Source of the DNA: Marivita sp041725935 | GTDB lineage: Bacteria > Pseudomonadota > Alphaproteobacteria > Rhodobacterales > Rhodobacteraceae | Direction of reading: 5' to 3' | Assembly: GCA_041725935.1 (NCBI GenBank) | Contig: JBGRQD010000004.1 | Coordinates: 248,001 to 312,000 of the forward strand | Length of the DNA: 64,000 nucleotides | Shown here: positions 8,778 to 18,052 of the stretch, one piece after another | Position numbering within the stretch: position 1 is the first letter of the stretch | Layout: every line of letters starts with the position of its first letter | Notes under the pieces: generated by a model | Seen by the model: only the letters and a program-made list of their open reading frames with translations | Database searches by the model: none | What the model was told of the DNA's origin: nothing | Made by a program: the position numbers and the translations under genes

Positions 8778-9178
8778 GCAGGGTGCGCCATATGGCGGTC
8801 ATAACACCCGCCGCGCTGGTGGTGATGCTGGGCGGCTGTGATGCCGCGCAACCCGAGTCCACGCGGTTCGCGCCAGAGTACCAGGGCGTCGAGACGACAC
8901 TGCTGGACGGAGATCTGGTCAAGTTTGACGTGACGATGCGCGGGGCGCGCGCCGCCACGGATGTTGAAGATTATGCTGAATGTGCAGCGGCGCAATATGC
9001 CCTGATCCGGGGCTATGGCTTTGCGCGGCATTTACGCACGAATGTAGACGAAGAGGCTGGCCTCTGGCGAGGAGATGCGGTTTACACCATCTCGCCGGCG
9101 CTACCCCGTGGGGTGCGGACCATCGACGCCGAAGTCGTGACCGCCTCCTGCGTTGAAAACGGAATACCGATGGTTTGA
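8774..9178 (+). CDS. small lipoprotein between nuoG and nuoH
   Basis: A 134-residue protein if started at GTG 8774, which overlaps the nuoG stop (GTGA). GTG 8783 or ATG 8792 are alternatives. The N-terminus has a hydrophobic stretch (AVITPAALVVMLGGC) ending in a lipobox. The mature protein has cysteines in DYAECAAAQY and in TASCVENG near the end, an arrangement like that of the lipoprotein at 5728-6060. Its last bases overlap an upstream extension of the nuoH frame, but true nuoH starts after it. Function unknown. Confidence 0.75.
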   Translation: MSRVRHMAVITPAALVVMLGGCDAAQPESTRFAPEYQGVETTLLDGDLVKFDVTMRGARAATDVEDYAECAAAQYALIRGYGFARHLRTNVDEEAGLWRGDAVYTISPALPRGVRTIDAEVVTASCVENGIPMV

Positions 9179-9185
9179 GGACGTG

Positions 9186-10214
9186 ATGGCTGACTTCTTT
9201 ACCACAACTGCCGGAATCGGCGTGATCATTGTCGCACAGTGCCTTGCGGTCCTGGGCTTCGTGATGATCAGCCTTCTCTTCCTCGTCTATGGTGACCGGA
9301 AAATCTGGGCGGCTGTCCAGATGCGGCGCGGTCCCAACGTCGTGGGGGCTTACGGCCTGCTGCAAACGGTTGCCGACGCGCTGAAATATGTCGTCAAGGA
9401 AGTGGTGATCCCTGCGGGTGCGGACAAACCGGTGTTCATGCTGGCGCCGATGACCAGTTTCGTGCTGGCCATGATGCTCTGGGCTGTGATCCCGTTCAAC
9501 GACACCTGGGTGCTGGCGGATATCAACGTCGCCATTCTTTACGTCTTCGCGATCTCGTCGCTTGAAGTCTACGGCGTCATCATGGGCGGATGGGCGTCGA
9601 ATTCCAAATACCCGTTCCTCGGCTCGCTGCGGTCGGCGGCGCAGATGATTTCCTACGAAGTGTCGCTGGGCCTTGTCATCATCGGCATCATCATTTCCAG
9701 CGGGTCGCTGAATTTCGGCGACATCGTGCGCGCGCAGGATGGCGATTTCGGGTTCTTCAACTGGTACTGGCTGCCGCATTTCCCGATGGTGTTCCTGTTC
9801 TTCATCTCGGCGCTGGCCGAAACCAACCGCCCGCCGTTTGACCTGCCCGAAGCTGAATCCGAACTGGTTGCGGGCTACCAGGTGGAATATTCCTCGACCC
9901 CGTTCCTGCTGTTCATGGCGGGTGAATATATCGCGATCTTCCTGATGTGTGCGCTGATGTCGCTGCTGTTCTTCGGCGGCTGGCTGTCGCCTATTCCCGG
10001 TCTGCCCGATGGGGCGCTGTGGATGGTTGGCAAGATGGCGTTTTTCTTCTTCCTGTTTGCCATGGTTAAGGCGATCACGCCCCGCTACCGCTACGACCAG
10101 TTGATGCGTCTTGGCTGGAAGGTATTCCTGCCGTTCAGCCTCGTCTGGGTCGTCTTCGTTGCGTTTGCGGCGAAATTCGACTGGTTCTGGGGCGCATTCG
10201 CGCGCTGGGTATAA
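9186..10214 (+). CDS. nuoH: NADH-quinone oxidoreductase subunit H
   Basis: Membrane subunit of Complex I that completes the quinone tunnel and connects the peripheral arm to the proton-pumping arm. The start at 9186 (MADFFTT) gives 342 residues; the longer frame from 9153 would overlap the lipoprotein. It shows about eight hydrophobic helices and the highly conserved loop ETNRPPFDLPEAESELVAGY that faces the quinone site. nuoI follows after 11 bp with a GGAG ribosome site. Confidence 0.97.
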   Translation: MADFFTTTAGIGVIIVAQCLAVLGFVMISLLFLVYGDRKIWAAVQMRRGPNVVGAYGLLQTVADALKYVVKEVVIPAGADKPVFMLAPMTSFVLAMMLWAVIPFNDTWVLADINVAILYVFAISSLEVYGVIMGGWASNSKYPFLGSLRSAAQMISYEVSLGLVIIGIIISSGSLNFGDIVRAQDGDFGFFNWYWLPHFPMVFLFFISALAETNRPPFDLPEAESELVAGYQVEYSSTPFLLFMAGEYIAIFLMCALMSLLFFGGWLSPIPGLPDGALWMVGKMAFFFFLFAMVKAITPRYRYDQLMRLGWKVFLPFSLVWVVFVAFAAKFDWFWGAFARWV

Positions 10215-10225
10215 GGAGAGCAACG

Positions 10226-10720
10226 ATGACGCAGATCGATTACGGACGCGCCGCCAAGTACTTCCTTTTGCAGGACTTCTACCAAGGCATGAAGCTTGGC
10301 CTGAAATATTTCTTCGCCCCCAAGGCGACGATCAACTACCCGCATGAAAAAGGCCCGTTGTCCCCGCGATTCCGCGGCGAACACGCGCTGCGCCGCTATC
10401 CCAATGGCGAGGAACGCTGCATCGCGTGCAAGTTGTGCGAGGCGATCTGCCCGGCGCAGGCGATCACGATTGATGCGGAACCGCGCGATGACGGCTCGCG
10501 CCGCACCACGCGCTATGACATCGACATGACCAAGTGCATCTATTGCGGCTTCTGTCAGGAAGCCTGCCCGGTGGATGCGATCGTCGAAGGTCCGAACTTC
10601 GAGTTCTCGACCGAGACGCGTGAAGAGCTGTATTACGACAAGGCCAAGCTGCTGGACAATGGCGACCGCTGGGAAGCCGAGATCGCGCGCAACCTCGAGC
10701 TGGACGCGCCGTACCGATGA
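10226..10720 (+). CDS. nuoI: NADH-quinone oxidoreductase subunit I
   Basis: Ferredoxin-like subunit of the Complex I connecting module, carrying clusters N6a and N6b that pass electrons to NuoB. The two 8Fe-ferredoxin motifs are complete: CIACKLCEAICP and CIYCGFCQEACPVDAI. An N-terminal amphipathic stretch (YFLLQDFYQGMKLGLKYFF) anchors it at the membrane. At 164 residues it is full length. The stop overlaps the start of the CMD-like gene (ATGA). Confidence 0.98.
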   Translation: MTQIDYGRAAKYFLLQDFYQGMKLGLKYFFAPKATINYPHEKGPLSPRFRGEHALRRYPNGEERCIACKLCEAICPAQAITIDAEPRDDGSRRTTRYDIDMTKCIYCGFCQEACPVDAIVEGPNFEFSTETREELYYDKAKLLDNGDRWEAEIARNLELDAPYR

Positions 10721-11127
10721 GCGATGCGAAAACCCCCTTTGAGTTGATGATGCAGCAGGCGCAGGAGATGGCGCGGGCCTTCAACCCAGCGCTCACGTCT
10801 TTTGACCCCAAGGGGTACGAAAAGATGTGGCCGACCATGCCCAAGGACGCCATGGAGATGTGGTTCGGCAAGGGCATCAGCAAGGACGGTCTGGATGCCA
10901 AGACGCGGCTGCTTCTGACCATTGCGGGCATGACGATGCAGGGCGCGCAGGCGGAGACGCCATTCCGCATGACCGTGCGCCACGCCACCGAGGCGGGTGC
11001 CTCTAAGGACGAAATCGCCGAGACCATCGCGCAGATGTCGATGTTTGCCGGTATACCCGCCATGACCCGTGCGATGGAATTGGCGCGCGATGTCATGGAA
11101 GACGACAAAAAGGATGACGAGACATGA
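10717..11127 (+). CDS. carboxymuconolactone decarboxylase-like (AhpD fold) protein in nuo operon
   Basis: A 136-residue protein resembling the carboxymuconolactone decarboxylase / AhpD-like helical family, seen in the segment around LDAKTRLLLTIAGMTMQGAQ and the following HATEAGASKDEIAETIAQM. It contains no cysteine at all, so the CxxC peroxidatic motif of AhpD enzymes is absent and a thiol peroxidase function can be excluded. It overlaps nuoI and nuoJ by 4 bp on each side, so expression is locked to Complex I. The role is unknown; a scaffold or cofactor-binding function is possible. Confidence 0.8.
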   Translation: MSDAKTPFELMMQQAQEMARAFNPALTSFDPKGYEKMWPTMPKDAMEMWFGKGISKDGLDAKTRLLLTIAGMTMQGAQAETPFRMTVRHATEAGASKDEIAETIAQMSMFAGIPAMTRAMELARDVMEDDKKDDET

Positions 11128-11726
11128 GTGTCTTTGCCTTCTACCTCTTTGCCATTTCGACGATCGCCGGCGGGCTGTTCACCGTGGTGAGCCGCAACCC
11201 GGTGCATTCGGTGCTGTGGCTGATCCTCGCCTTCCTGTCCTCCGCCGGGCTGTTCGTGTTGTTGGGCGCCGAGTTCGTGGCGATGCTTCTGATCATCGTC
11301 TACGTGGGCGCGGTGGCGGTTCTGTTCCTCTTCGTGGTCATGATGCTCGACGTGGATTTCTCGGAATTGAAGGCAGAGATGGCGCGCTACATGCCGCTGG
11401 CGCTGCTGATCGGGGTGGTGATCCTGATGCAATTCGCGCTGGCCTTCGGCGCGTGGGAAAGCAACGCGGCGGCCGAGGGGCTGCGCACGCAGGTGACGCC
11501 GGTGGACCGGCACAACACCGAAGCTTTGGGCATGATCCTGTATGACCAGTATTTCCTGCTGTTCCAGCTTGCAGGCCTGATCCTGCTGGTGGCGATGATC
11601 GGAGCCATCGTTCTGACCCTGCGCCACCGCTCGGACGTCAAACGCCAGAACGTGCTGGCGCAGATGTACCGCGATCCGGCCAAGGCGATGGAACTGAAAG
11701 ACGTGAAGCCGGGGCAGGGCCTTTAA
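11124..11726 (+). CDS. nuoJ: NADH-quinone oxidoreductase subunit J
   Basis: Membrane-arm subunit of Complex I near the NuoH/NuoK interface, part of the proton path. It has 200 residues with five hydrophobic segments. The conserved third helix is EFVAMLLIIVYVGAVAVLFL, with the pi-bulge region. It overlaps the upstream CMD-like gene by 4 bp. A 72-bp gap before nuoK has a GGAGGG ribosome site at its end. Confidence 0.96.
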   Translation: MSVFAFYLFAISTIAGGLFTVVSRNPVHSVLWLILAFLSSAGLFVLLGAEFVAMLLIIVYVGAVAVLFLFVVMMLDVDFSELKAEMARYMPLALLIGVVILMQFALAFGAWESNAAAEGLRTQVTPVDRHNTEALGMILYDQYFLLFQLAGLILLVAMIGAIVLTLRHRSDVKRQNVLAQMYRDPAKAMELKDVKPGQGL

Positions 11727-11798
11727 GAGATACGGCCCGGACATGGTTCGGGACGCTGTGAAAAAGACAAACGACGGGGCACACCCCGGAGGGACGTG

Positions 11799-12104
11799 AT
11801 GATAGGACTTGAGCATTACCTGACAGTGGCAGCGGTGCTGTTCGTGATCGGGATTTTCGGGCTGTTCCTGAACCGCAAGAACGTAATCATCCTGCTGATG
11901 AGCATCGAATTGATGCTTCTCGCGGTGAACATCAACCTTGTCGCGTTCTCGAGCTTCCTTGGCGATCTGGTGGGGCAGGTGTTCACCCTGTTCGTGCTCA
12001 CCGTCGCCGCAGCCGAAGCGGCCATTGGCCTTGCCATCCTCGTCTGTTTCTTCCGCAACCGTGGCTCCATCGCGGTTGAAGATGTCAACGTGATGAAGGG
12101 CTGA
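11799..12104 (+). CDS. nuoK: NADH-quinone oxidoreductase subunit K
   Basis: Small three-helix antiporter-like subunit of the Complex I membrane arm. The start is placed at ATG 11799 (MIGLEHYL), with ribosome site GGAGGG 4-9 bp upstream; the in-frame GTG at 11796 is less likely. The helices contain the two conserved membrane glutamates of the family, in SIELMLLAVN and AAAEAAIGLAI. Length is 101 residues, exactly typical. nuoL follows after 5 bp. Confidence 0.97.
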   Translation: MIGLEHYLTVAAVLFVIGIFGLFLNRKNVIILLMSIELMLLAVNINLVAFSSFLGDLVGQVFTLFVLTVAAAEAAIGLAILVCFFRNRGSIAVEDVNVMKG

Positions 12105-12109
12105 CGATC

Positions 12110-14182
12110 ATGGAAACGCTTATCCTGTTTTCCCCGCTGGTCGGTGCCATTCTCTGTGGCTTTGGCTGGAAATTCATCGGAGAGACCGCCGCGCAATGGG
12201 TGGCCACCGGCCTGCTGTTCTTTGCCTGCATCCTGTCCTGGATCGTGTTCCTGACCCATGACGGCGTGACCGAGACCATCGACATCCTGCGCTGGATCGA
12301 GAGCGGCACGCTGAGCACCGAATGGGCGATCCGGCTGGACCGTCTGACGGCGATCATGCTGATTGTCGTGACCACGGTATCGGCTTTGGTGCATCTCTAC
12401 AGCTTCGGCTACATGGCGCATGATCCCCAGTGGCGCGAGGGCGAGGTCTACAAGCCGCGCTTCTTTGCCTACCTTTCGTTCTTCACCTTCGCCATGCTCA
12501 TGCTGGTGACGTCGGACAACCTTGTTCAGATGTTCTTTGGCTGGGAAGGCGTGGGCGTCGCGTCTTATCTTCTGATCGGGTTCTACTACCGCAAGCCATC
12601 GGCCAATGCCGCCGCGATCAAGGCGTTCGTCGTCAACCGGGTCGGTGATTTCGGCTTTGCGCTGGGGATCTTCGCTTTGTTCTTCCTTGTGGACAGCATC
12701 CGCTTTGACGACATCTTTGCCGCCGCACCCACACTGGCGGAAACGCAACTGACGTTTCTCTGGACCGAATGGAACGCGGCGAACCTGATCGCCTTTTTGC
12801 TGTTCATCGGGGCGATGGGGAAATCGGCGCAATTGTTCCTGCACACATGGCTGCCCGACGCGATGGAAGGTCCGACACCCGTTTCGGCGCTGATCCATGC
12901 CGCGACCATGGTCACCGCGGGCGTGTTCCTGATCTGCCGCATGTCGCCGCTGATGGAATTCGCACCCGAAGCGATGGCCTTCGTCACCTTCCTTGGTGCG
13001 AGCACCGCCTTTGTTGCGGCGACCATCGGTCTGGTTCAGAACGACATCAAGCGCGTGATCGCCTATTCGACCATGTCGCAGCTGGGTTACATGTTCGTGG
13101 CTGCCGGTGTCGGTGTCTACTCGGTGGCGATGTTCCACCTCTTCACGCACGCGTTCTTCAAGGCGATGCTGTTCCTTGGCGCCGGATCGGTGATCCACGC
13201 CATGCACCATGAGCAGGACATGCGGAACTATGGCGGTCTGCGCAAGAAGATCCCCTATACGTTCTGGGCCATGATGATCGGCACGCTGGCCATCACTGGC
13301 GTGGGTATTCCGCTGACCGGATGGATCGGCTTTGCCGGGTTTGCGTCCAAGGATGCGGTTATTGAATCGGCCTATGCCGCCGGTCCGATGGGCTATGCCT
13401 TCTGGATGCTGGTCATCGCAGCGCTGTTCACGAGTTTCTACAGCTGGCGCCTGATGTTCCTGACCTTCTACGGCAAGCCGCGCGGCGACAAGCACACGCA
13501 TGAGCACGCGCATGAAAGCCCGATGGTCATGCTGATCCCGCTTGGGGTACTGGCCCTTGGGTCGGTCCTTGCCGGTGCCATCTGGTATTCGAGTTTCTTT
13601 GGCAAGGTGAACGAGGTCGTCAGTTTCTTTGGCGGTGCCTATGGCGAACCGACGGCTGAACTGGTCGAACAGGTGGCCGAACGCAGCCCGAAGGCGTCGG
13701 AACTGCACTACATCATGGAAAGCGCGCCCGGCGAGGCCGCGATCTACATGGCACCCGAGAACACCATTCTGCACGAAGCGCATTACGTGCCGACCTGGGT
13801 GAAACTCAGCCCGTTCATCGCGATGCTGATCGGGCTTGGCACGGCATGGATGTTCTACATCCGCGACCGGTCCCTGCCCAAGCGGTTGGCCGAGAACCAG
13901 CGCATCCTTTACGAGTTCCTGCTCAACAAGTGGTATTTCGACGAGATTTACGACTTTATCTTCGTGCAGCCTGCACGGGGTCTGGGACGGATTTTCTGGA
14001 AGCGTGGTGATGGCAATGTCATCGACGGGTCGCTCAACGGCTTGGCCATGGGCTTTATCCCGATGCTGACGCGGCTCGCGGGGAAGGCGCAGTCCGGATA
14101 CATCTTTACCTATGCCTTCTACATGGTGATCGGCATTGCCGCCCTTGTCACATGGATGACGCTGAGCGGAGGAGCAAACTGA
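12110..14182 (+). CDS. nuoL: NADH-quinone oxidoreductase subunit L
   Basis: The most distal Mrp-antiporter-like proton-pumping subunit, with the long lateral helix HL at its C-terminus. It has 690 residues and many transmembrane helices. The family core MEGPTPVSALIHAATMVTAG with its functional Lys/His neighbourhood is present, as is the WEGVGVASYLLIGFYY segment. A His-rich loop (DKHTHEHAHE, near residue 465) precedes the lateral-helix part. The last base of its stop is the first base of the nuoM start (TGATG). Confidence 0.97.
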   Translation: METLILFSPLVGAILCGFGWKFIGETAAQWVATGLLFFACILSWIVFLTHDGVTETIDILRWIESGTLSTEWAIRLDRLTAIMLIVVTTVSALVHLYSFGYMAHDPQWREGEVYKPRFFAYLSFFTFAMLMLVTSDNLVQMFFGWEGVGVASYLLIGFYYRKPSANAAAIKAFVVNRVGDFGFALGIFALFFLVDSIRFDDIFAAAPTLAETQLTFLWTEWNAANLIAFLLFIGAMGKSAQLFLHTWLPDAMEGPTPVSALIHAATMVTAGVFLICRMSPLMEFAPEAMAFVTFLGASTAFVAATIGLVQNDIKRVIAYSTMSQLGYMFVAAGVGVYSVAMFHLFTHAFFKAMLFLGAGSVIHAMHHEQDMRNYGGLRKKIPYTFWAMMIGTLAITGVGIPLTGWIGFAGFASKDAVIESAYAAGPMGYAFWMLVIAALFTSFYSWRLMFLTFYGKPRGDKHTHEHAHESPMVMLIPLGVLALGSVLAGAIWYSSFFGKVNEVVSFFGGAYGEPTAELVEQVAERSPKASELHYIMESAPGEAAIYMAPENTILHEAHYVPTWVKLSPFIAMLIGLGTAWMFYIRDRSLPKRLAENQRILYEFLLNKWYFDEIYDFIFVQPARGLGRIFWKRGDGNVIDGSLNGLAMGFIPMLTRLAGKAQSGYIFTYAFYMVIGIAALVTWMTLSGGAN

Positions 14183-15726
14183 TGGATAACCTTCTTTCCA
14201 TTGTCACGTTCCTGCCGGCACTGGCGGCGCTGATCCTGCTGGTCTTCCTGCGCGGCGACGACGAGGCGGCCAATCGCAATGCCAAGTGGCTGTCGCTGAT
14301 CGCGACCAGCGCGACCTTCCTGATCTCGCTGTTCATCCTGTTCCAGTTCGATCCGCAAAACACCGGCTTCCAGATGGTCGAAGAGACCGAATGGCTGCTG
14401 GGCCTGCAATACAAGATGGGGGTCGACGGCATTTCCGTGCTGTTCGTCATGCTCACCACGTTCATGATGCCGCTTGTCATCGCGGCCAGTTGGGATGTGA
14501 GCCACCGCGTCAAGGAATACATGATCGCCTTCCTGATCCTTGAAACGCTCATGCTGGGCGTGTTCATGGCGCTGGATCTCGTGCTGTTCTACCTGTTCTT
14601 CGAGGCGGGCCTGATCCCGATGTTCCTGATCATCGGCATCTGGGGTGGCAAGAACCGTATCTACGCGTCGTTCAAGTTCTTCCTATACACCTTCCTCGGC
14701 TCGGTGCTGATGCTGGTGGCGATGGTGGCGATGTTCTCGGATTCGGGGACAACGGATATCGAGCAATTGCTGGTCCACCAGTTCGGCTCCGAGACCTTCT
14801 CGATCCTCGGTGTGCAGATCGTCGGCGGTTTGCAGACGCTGATGTTCATCGCGTTCTTCGCCTCCTTTGCGGTCAAGATGCCGATGTGGCCGGTCCACAC
14901 ATGGTTGCCGGACGCGCACGTTCAGGCGCCGACCGCCGGGTCGGTGGTTCTGGCGGCGATCCTGCTGAAGATGGGGGGCTACGGGTTCCTGCGGTTCAGC
15001 CTGCCGATGTTCCCGGTGGGCGCGGATGTGCTGACGCCGCTGGTGCTGTGGATGTCGGCCATCGCCATCGTCTACACCTCGCTGGTGGCGCTGGTGCAGG
15101 AAGACATGAAAAAGCTGATCGCCTATTCGTCGGTGGCGCATATGGGCTACGTGACCATGGGCATTTTCGCGGCCAACCAGCAGGGCATTGACGGCGCGAT
15201 CTTCCAGATGATCAGCCACGGCTTCATCTCGGGTGCGCTGTTCCTCTGTGTCGGCGTGATCTATGACCGGATGCACACCCGCGAGATCGATGCCTATGGT
15301 GGCCTCGTGAACCGGATGCCGGCCTATGCGCTGATCTTCATGCTGTTCACCATGGCCAATGTCGGCCTGCCGGGCACATCGGGCTTTGTCGGGGAATTCC
15401 TGACGCTGGTGGGCATCTTCCAGGTCAACACGTGGATCGCCCTTGTGGCCACATCGGGGGTCATCCTGTCGGCGGCCTATGCGCTCTGGCTTTACCGCCG
15501 GGTGGTCATGGGCGACCTGATCAAGGAAAGCCTGAAGACCATCAAGGACATGACTCGCCGCGAACGCGCGATCTTTGCGCCGCTGGTGGTGGCAACGATC
15601 CTCTTTGGTGTCTACCCGGCCCCGATCCTCGATATGATCGGGCCATCGGTCGAGGCGCTAGTTTCCAATTACCAAGTCGCGCTTGCGGCAGCGGATGCCG
15701 CTGTCCAAGTCGCGGCGAACCAATAA
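14182..15726 (+). CDS. nuoM: NADH-quinone oxidoreductase subunit M
   Basis: Antiporter-like proton-pumping subunit of Complex I. The start ATG at 14182 overlaps the nuoL stop and has GCGGAGGAG upstream; a longer frame from 14152 would intrude into nuoL. It has 514 residues and 13-14 hydrophobic helices. The typical core is LPDAHVQAPTAGSVVLAAI followed by LLKMGGYG, and there is a conserved Glu in the FEAGLIPMF segment. nuoN follows after 12 bp. Confidence 0.97.
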   Translation: MDNLLSIVTFLPALAALILLVFLRGDDEAANRNAKWLSLIATSATFLISLFILFQFDPQNTGFQMVEETEWLLGLQYKMGVDGISVLFVMLTTFMMPLVIAASWDVSHRVKEYMIAFLILETLMLGVFMALDLVLFYLFFEAGLIPMFLIIGIWGGKNRIYASFKFFLYTFLGSVLMLVAMVAMFSDSGTTDIEQLLVHQFGSETFSILGVQIVGGLQTLMFIAFFASFAVKMPMWPVHTWLPDAHVQAPTAGSVVLAAILLKMGGYGFLRFSLPMFPVGADVLTPLVLWMSAIAIVYTSLVALVQEDMKKLIAYSSVAHMGYVTMGIFAANQQGIDGAIFQMISHGFISGALFLCVGVIYDRMHTREIDAYGGLVNRMPAYALIFMLFTMANVGLPGTSGFVGEFLTLVGIFQVNTWIALVATSGVILSAAYALWLYRRVVMGDLIKESLKTIKDMTRRERAIFAPLVVATILFGVYPAPILDMIGPSVEALVSNYQVALAAADAAVQVAANQ

Positions 15727-15738
15727 GGGGGCGAGGCT

Positions 15739-17181
15739 ATGCTCTCGGCTGATCTGGGTATCATCCTGCCGGAAATCGTGCTGGCGGTCTACGCGATGAT
15801 CGCACTTCTGGGCGCGGTCTATACCGTCAAGGACGGCGCGGCGTCGCTGCTGGTCTGGGCGACCAGTGGCCTGTTCCTGTCAATTGCGGTTTGGATCGGG
15901 CTGAACGGGTCGGGCACCAACGTGGCTTTCAACGGCATGTTCATCGACGACGGCTTTGCCCGCTTTGCCAAGGTGGTGATCCTTGTCTCGGCGGCGGCGG
16001 TTCTGCTGATGTCCGAAGCCTACATGACCCGTCGCGGGCTGCTGCGGTTCGAATATCCGCTGCTGATCGCGCTGGCGGTTGTGGGCATGATGATGATGGT
16101 GTCGGCAGGCGATTTGATGTCGCTTTACATGGGGCTGGAACTGCAATCTCTGGCCTTGTATGTCGTGGCCTCCCTGCGCCGGGACAGCCTGAAGTCGACC
16201 GAAGCGGGCCTCAAGTATTTCGTGCTGGGCGCGCTGTCGTCGGGTCTGCTGCTCTACGGTGCGTCGCTGGTCTACGGCTATTCGGGCACGACGCTGTTCT
16301 CGGGCATCATTCAGACGGCGAGCGAGGGCGAGGTGTCGCTGGGTCTGCTGTTCGGTCTGGTGTTCCTGATCTCGGGCCTCGCGTTCAAGGTCTCGGCGGT
16401 GCCGTTCCACATGTGGACACCGGATGTCTACGAAGGTTCGCCCACACCGGTCACGGCATTCTTTGCTACGGCCCCTAAGGTGGCGGCGATGGCGCTGTTT
16501 GCCCGCGTGATGCATGACGCCTTTGGCGGAGCGGTCAGCGACTGGAGCCAGGTGATCGCGCTGCTGTCGGTCCTGTCGATGTTCCTTGGCGCAATTGCGG
16601 CCATCGGCCAGACCGACATCAAGCGCCTGATGGCGTTTTCGTCCATCGCGCATATGGGCTACGCGCTGATGGGTCTGGCAGCGGGCACGGCGTTCGGCGT
16701 GCAGGCGATGCTGATCTACATGGCGATCTACGTGACGATGAACGTCGGCACCTTCGCGTTCATCCTGTCGATGAGCCGTGACGGCCAGCCGGTGTCGAAC
16801 ATCGCGGCGCTGAACATGTATTCCAAGCGCGAACCGGGCAAGGCGCTGGCGATGCTGGTGCTGCTGTTCTCATTGGCCGGTGTTCCGCCGCTGGTCGGGT
16901 TCTTCGGCAAGCTTTACGTGCTGCGCGCGGCGTATGATGCGGGCCTAGCATGGCTCGCAATTGCCGGTGTGGTCGCGTCTGTGATCGGCGCGTTCTACTA
17001 CCTGCGGATCGTCTTCTACATGTATTTCGGCGAGGAACGCGACGACGCGCTGGATCGCAGCAAGTCACCGATGCTCTGGGGCATGTTGATGGCAAGCGCG
17101 GTGATCATGGTGGTTGGTGTCGTGAACCTTTTCGGGATCGAAGGTGTTGCGGCAGCGGCGGCGGCCACCCTTGTCAACTAG
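15739..17181 (+). CDS. nuoN: NADH-quinone oxidoreductase subunit N
   Basis: Third antiporter-like subunit, which closes the structural part of the nuo operon. It has 480 residues with about 14 hydrophobic helices. The family core DVYEGSPTPVTAFFATAPK and the segment QTDIKRLMAFSSIAHMGYAL are present. A strong hairpin with a T-rich tail follows 26 bp after the stop, marking the likely end of the Complex I transcript, with some read-through possible to birA. Confidence 0.97.
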   Translation: MLSADLGIILPEIVLAVYAMIALLGAVYTVKDGAASLLVWATSGLFLSIAVWIGLNGSGTNVAFNGMFIDDGFARFAKVVILVSAAAVLLMSEAYMTRRGLLRFEYPLLIALAVVGMMMMVSAGDLMSLYMGLELQSLALYVVASLRRDSLKSTEAGLKYFVLGALSSGLLLYGASLVYGYSGTTLFSGIIQTASEGEVSLGLLFGLVFLISGLAFKVSAVPFHMWTPDVYEGSPTPVTAFFATAPKVAAMALFARVMHDAFGGAVSDWSQVIALLSVLSMFLGAIAAIGQTDIKRLMAFSSIAHMGYALMGLAAGTAFGVQAMLIYMAIYVTMNVGTFAFILSMSRDGQPVSNIAALNMYSKREPGKALAMLVLLFSLAGVPPLVGFFGKLYVLRAAYDAGLAWLAIAGVVASVIGAFYYLRIVFYMYFGEERDDALDRSKSPMLWGMLMASAVIMVVGVVNLFGIEGVAAAAAATLVN

Positions 17182-17206
17182 CCAGTCCTTTTCCGTGACA
17201 CATCGT

Positions 17207-17238
17207 GACGCGCCATTGGCGCGTCGCTTTGTTTTTTG
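17207..17238 (+). terminator. Rho-independent terminator after nuoN
   Basis: Perfect 8-bp stem GACGCGCC / GGCGCGTC with loop ATT, followed by GCTTTGTTTTTT. It lies between nuoN and birA in the direction of the operon. Confidence 0.8.
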
Positions 17239-17288
17239 CGGCCCGCTGCGCGGGACGCGGTGCCTCCGGCGGGAGTTTACCGGGCAAG

Positions 17289-18041
17289 ATGAAGGAGCAG
17301 GGTGTCTTGTCTGACTGGCCTTTGGGATATGGTCGGCAGGTTCTGACCGAAGTGGACAGCACCATGCTCGAGGCGGCGCGGCAGGCGGCGGACCTGTCAG
17401 GACCAACCTGGATTTGCGCGCTGCACCAAACGGCGGCGCGGGGGCGGCGCGGACGGCTCTGGGTCAATCCCAAGGGCAATTTCGCCGCCACGCTGATGCT
17501 GCCGACTGCAGATGCAGCGGACAGGCGGGCCTTGCGCAGCTTCGTTGCGGCACTGGCGCTGTTCGATGCGCTGGTTGCGGTGTCGGGGCGGGTCGATGGG
17601 CTGGCGCTGAAATGGCCGAATGACGTGCTTTTGACCGGTGGCAAGGTGGCGGGTATCCTGCTGGAAAGCCTCGGGTCGCATCTGGCCATCGGGATCGGAG
17701 TGAATCTTGTTGTGGCACCGGACGCAACCGAGGTCGAGACGGGGGCGGTGCCGCCGGTTTCGGTCGTGTCGGCGCTGGGGGTCGAAGTGGGGCAGGAGGT
17801 GTTCCTCGACATGCTTGCCAGCGCCTTTGCCCGCCACGAGGCGCAGTTTGTGACCTACGGCTTTGCGCCGATCCGCGAGGCGTGGCTGTCACGCGCGGCA
17901 CGGCTGGGCGAGGTGGTCACGGCACGCATGGGTGACCATGAAGTCACGGGTACTTTCGAAACTGTGGACGCCGATGGTCGGATCGTCCTAAACACCGCGT
18001 CAGGCCGCCAAGCCATCGCGGCGGCGGATATTTTCTTTTGA
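17289..18041 (+). CDS. birA: biotin--[acetyl-CoA-carboxylase] ligase
   Basis: Activates biotin with ATP and attaches it to the biotin carboxyl carrier protein. Present are the biotin/ATP loop in GRRGRLWVNPKGNF (GRGRxGRxW-like), KWPNDVLL and GKVAGILLE. There is no N-terminal winged helix, so this is the monofunctional type and not the E. coli-like repressor. The start is uncertain: ATG 17289 gives 250 residues, but TTG 17307 sits nearer a good AAGGAG site. The long frame from 17205 runs through the terminator and is rejected. coaX follows after 11 bp. Confidence 0.92.
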   Translation: MKEQGVLSDWPLGYGRQVLTEVDSTMLEAARQAADLSGPTWICALHQTAARGRRGRLWVNPKGNFAATLMLPTADAADRRALRSFVAALALFDALVAVSGRVDGLALKWPNDVLLTGGKVAGILLESLGSHLAIGIGVNLVVAPDATEVETGAVPPVSVVSALGVEVGQEVFLDMLASAFARHEAQFVTYGFAPIREAWLSRAARLGEVVTARMGDHEVTGTFETVDADGRIVLNTASGRQAIAAADIFF

Positions 18042-18052
18042 GGGGCAGGGCC

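Noticed and set aside
11816..13783. 655-codon minus-strand frame opposite nuoK/nuoL
   Set aside because: Antisense shadow: extreme His/Arg/Gln content and no recognisable motif.
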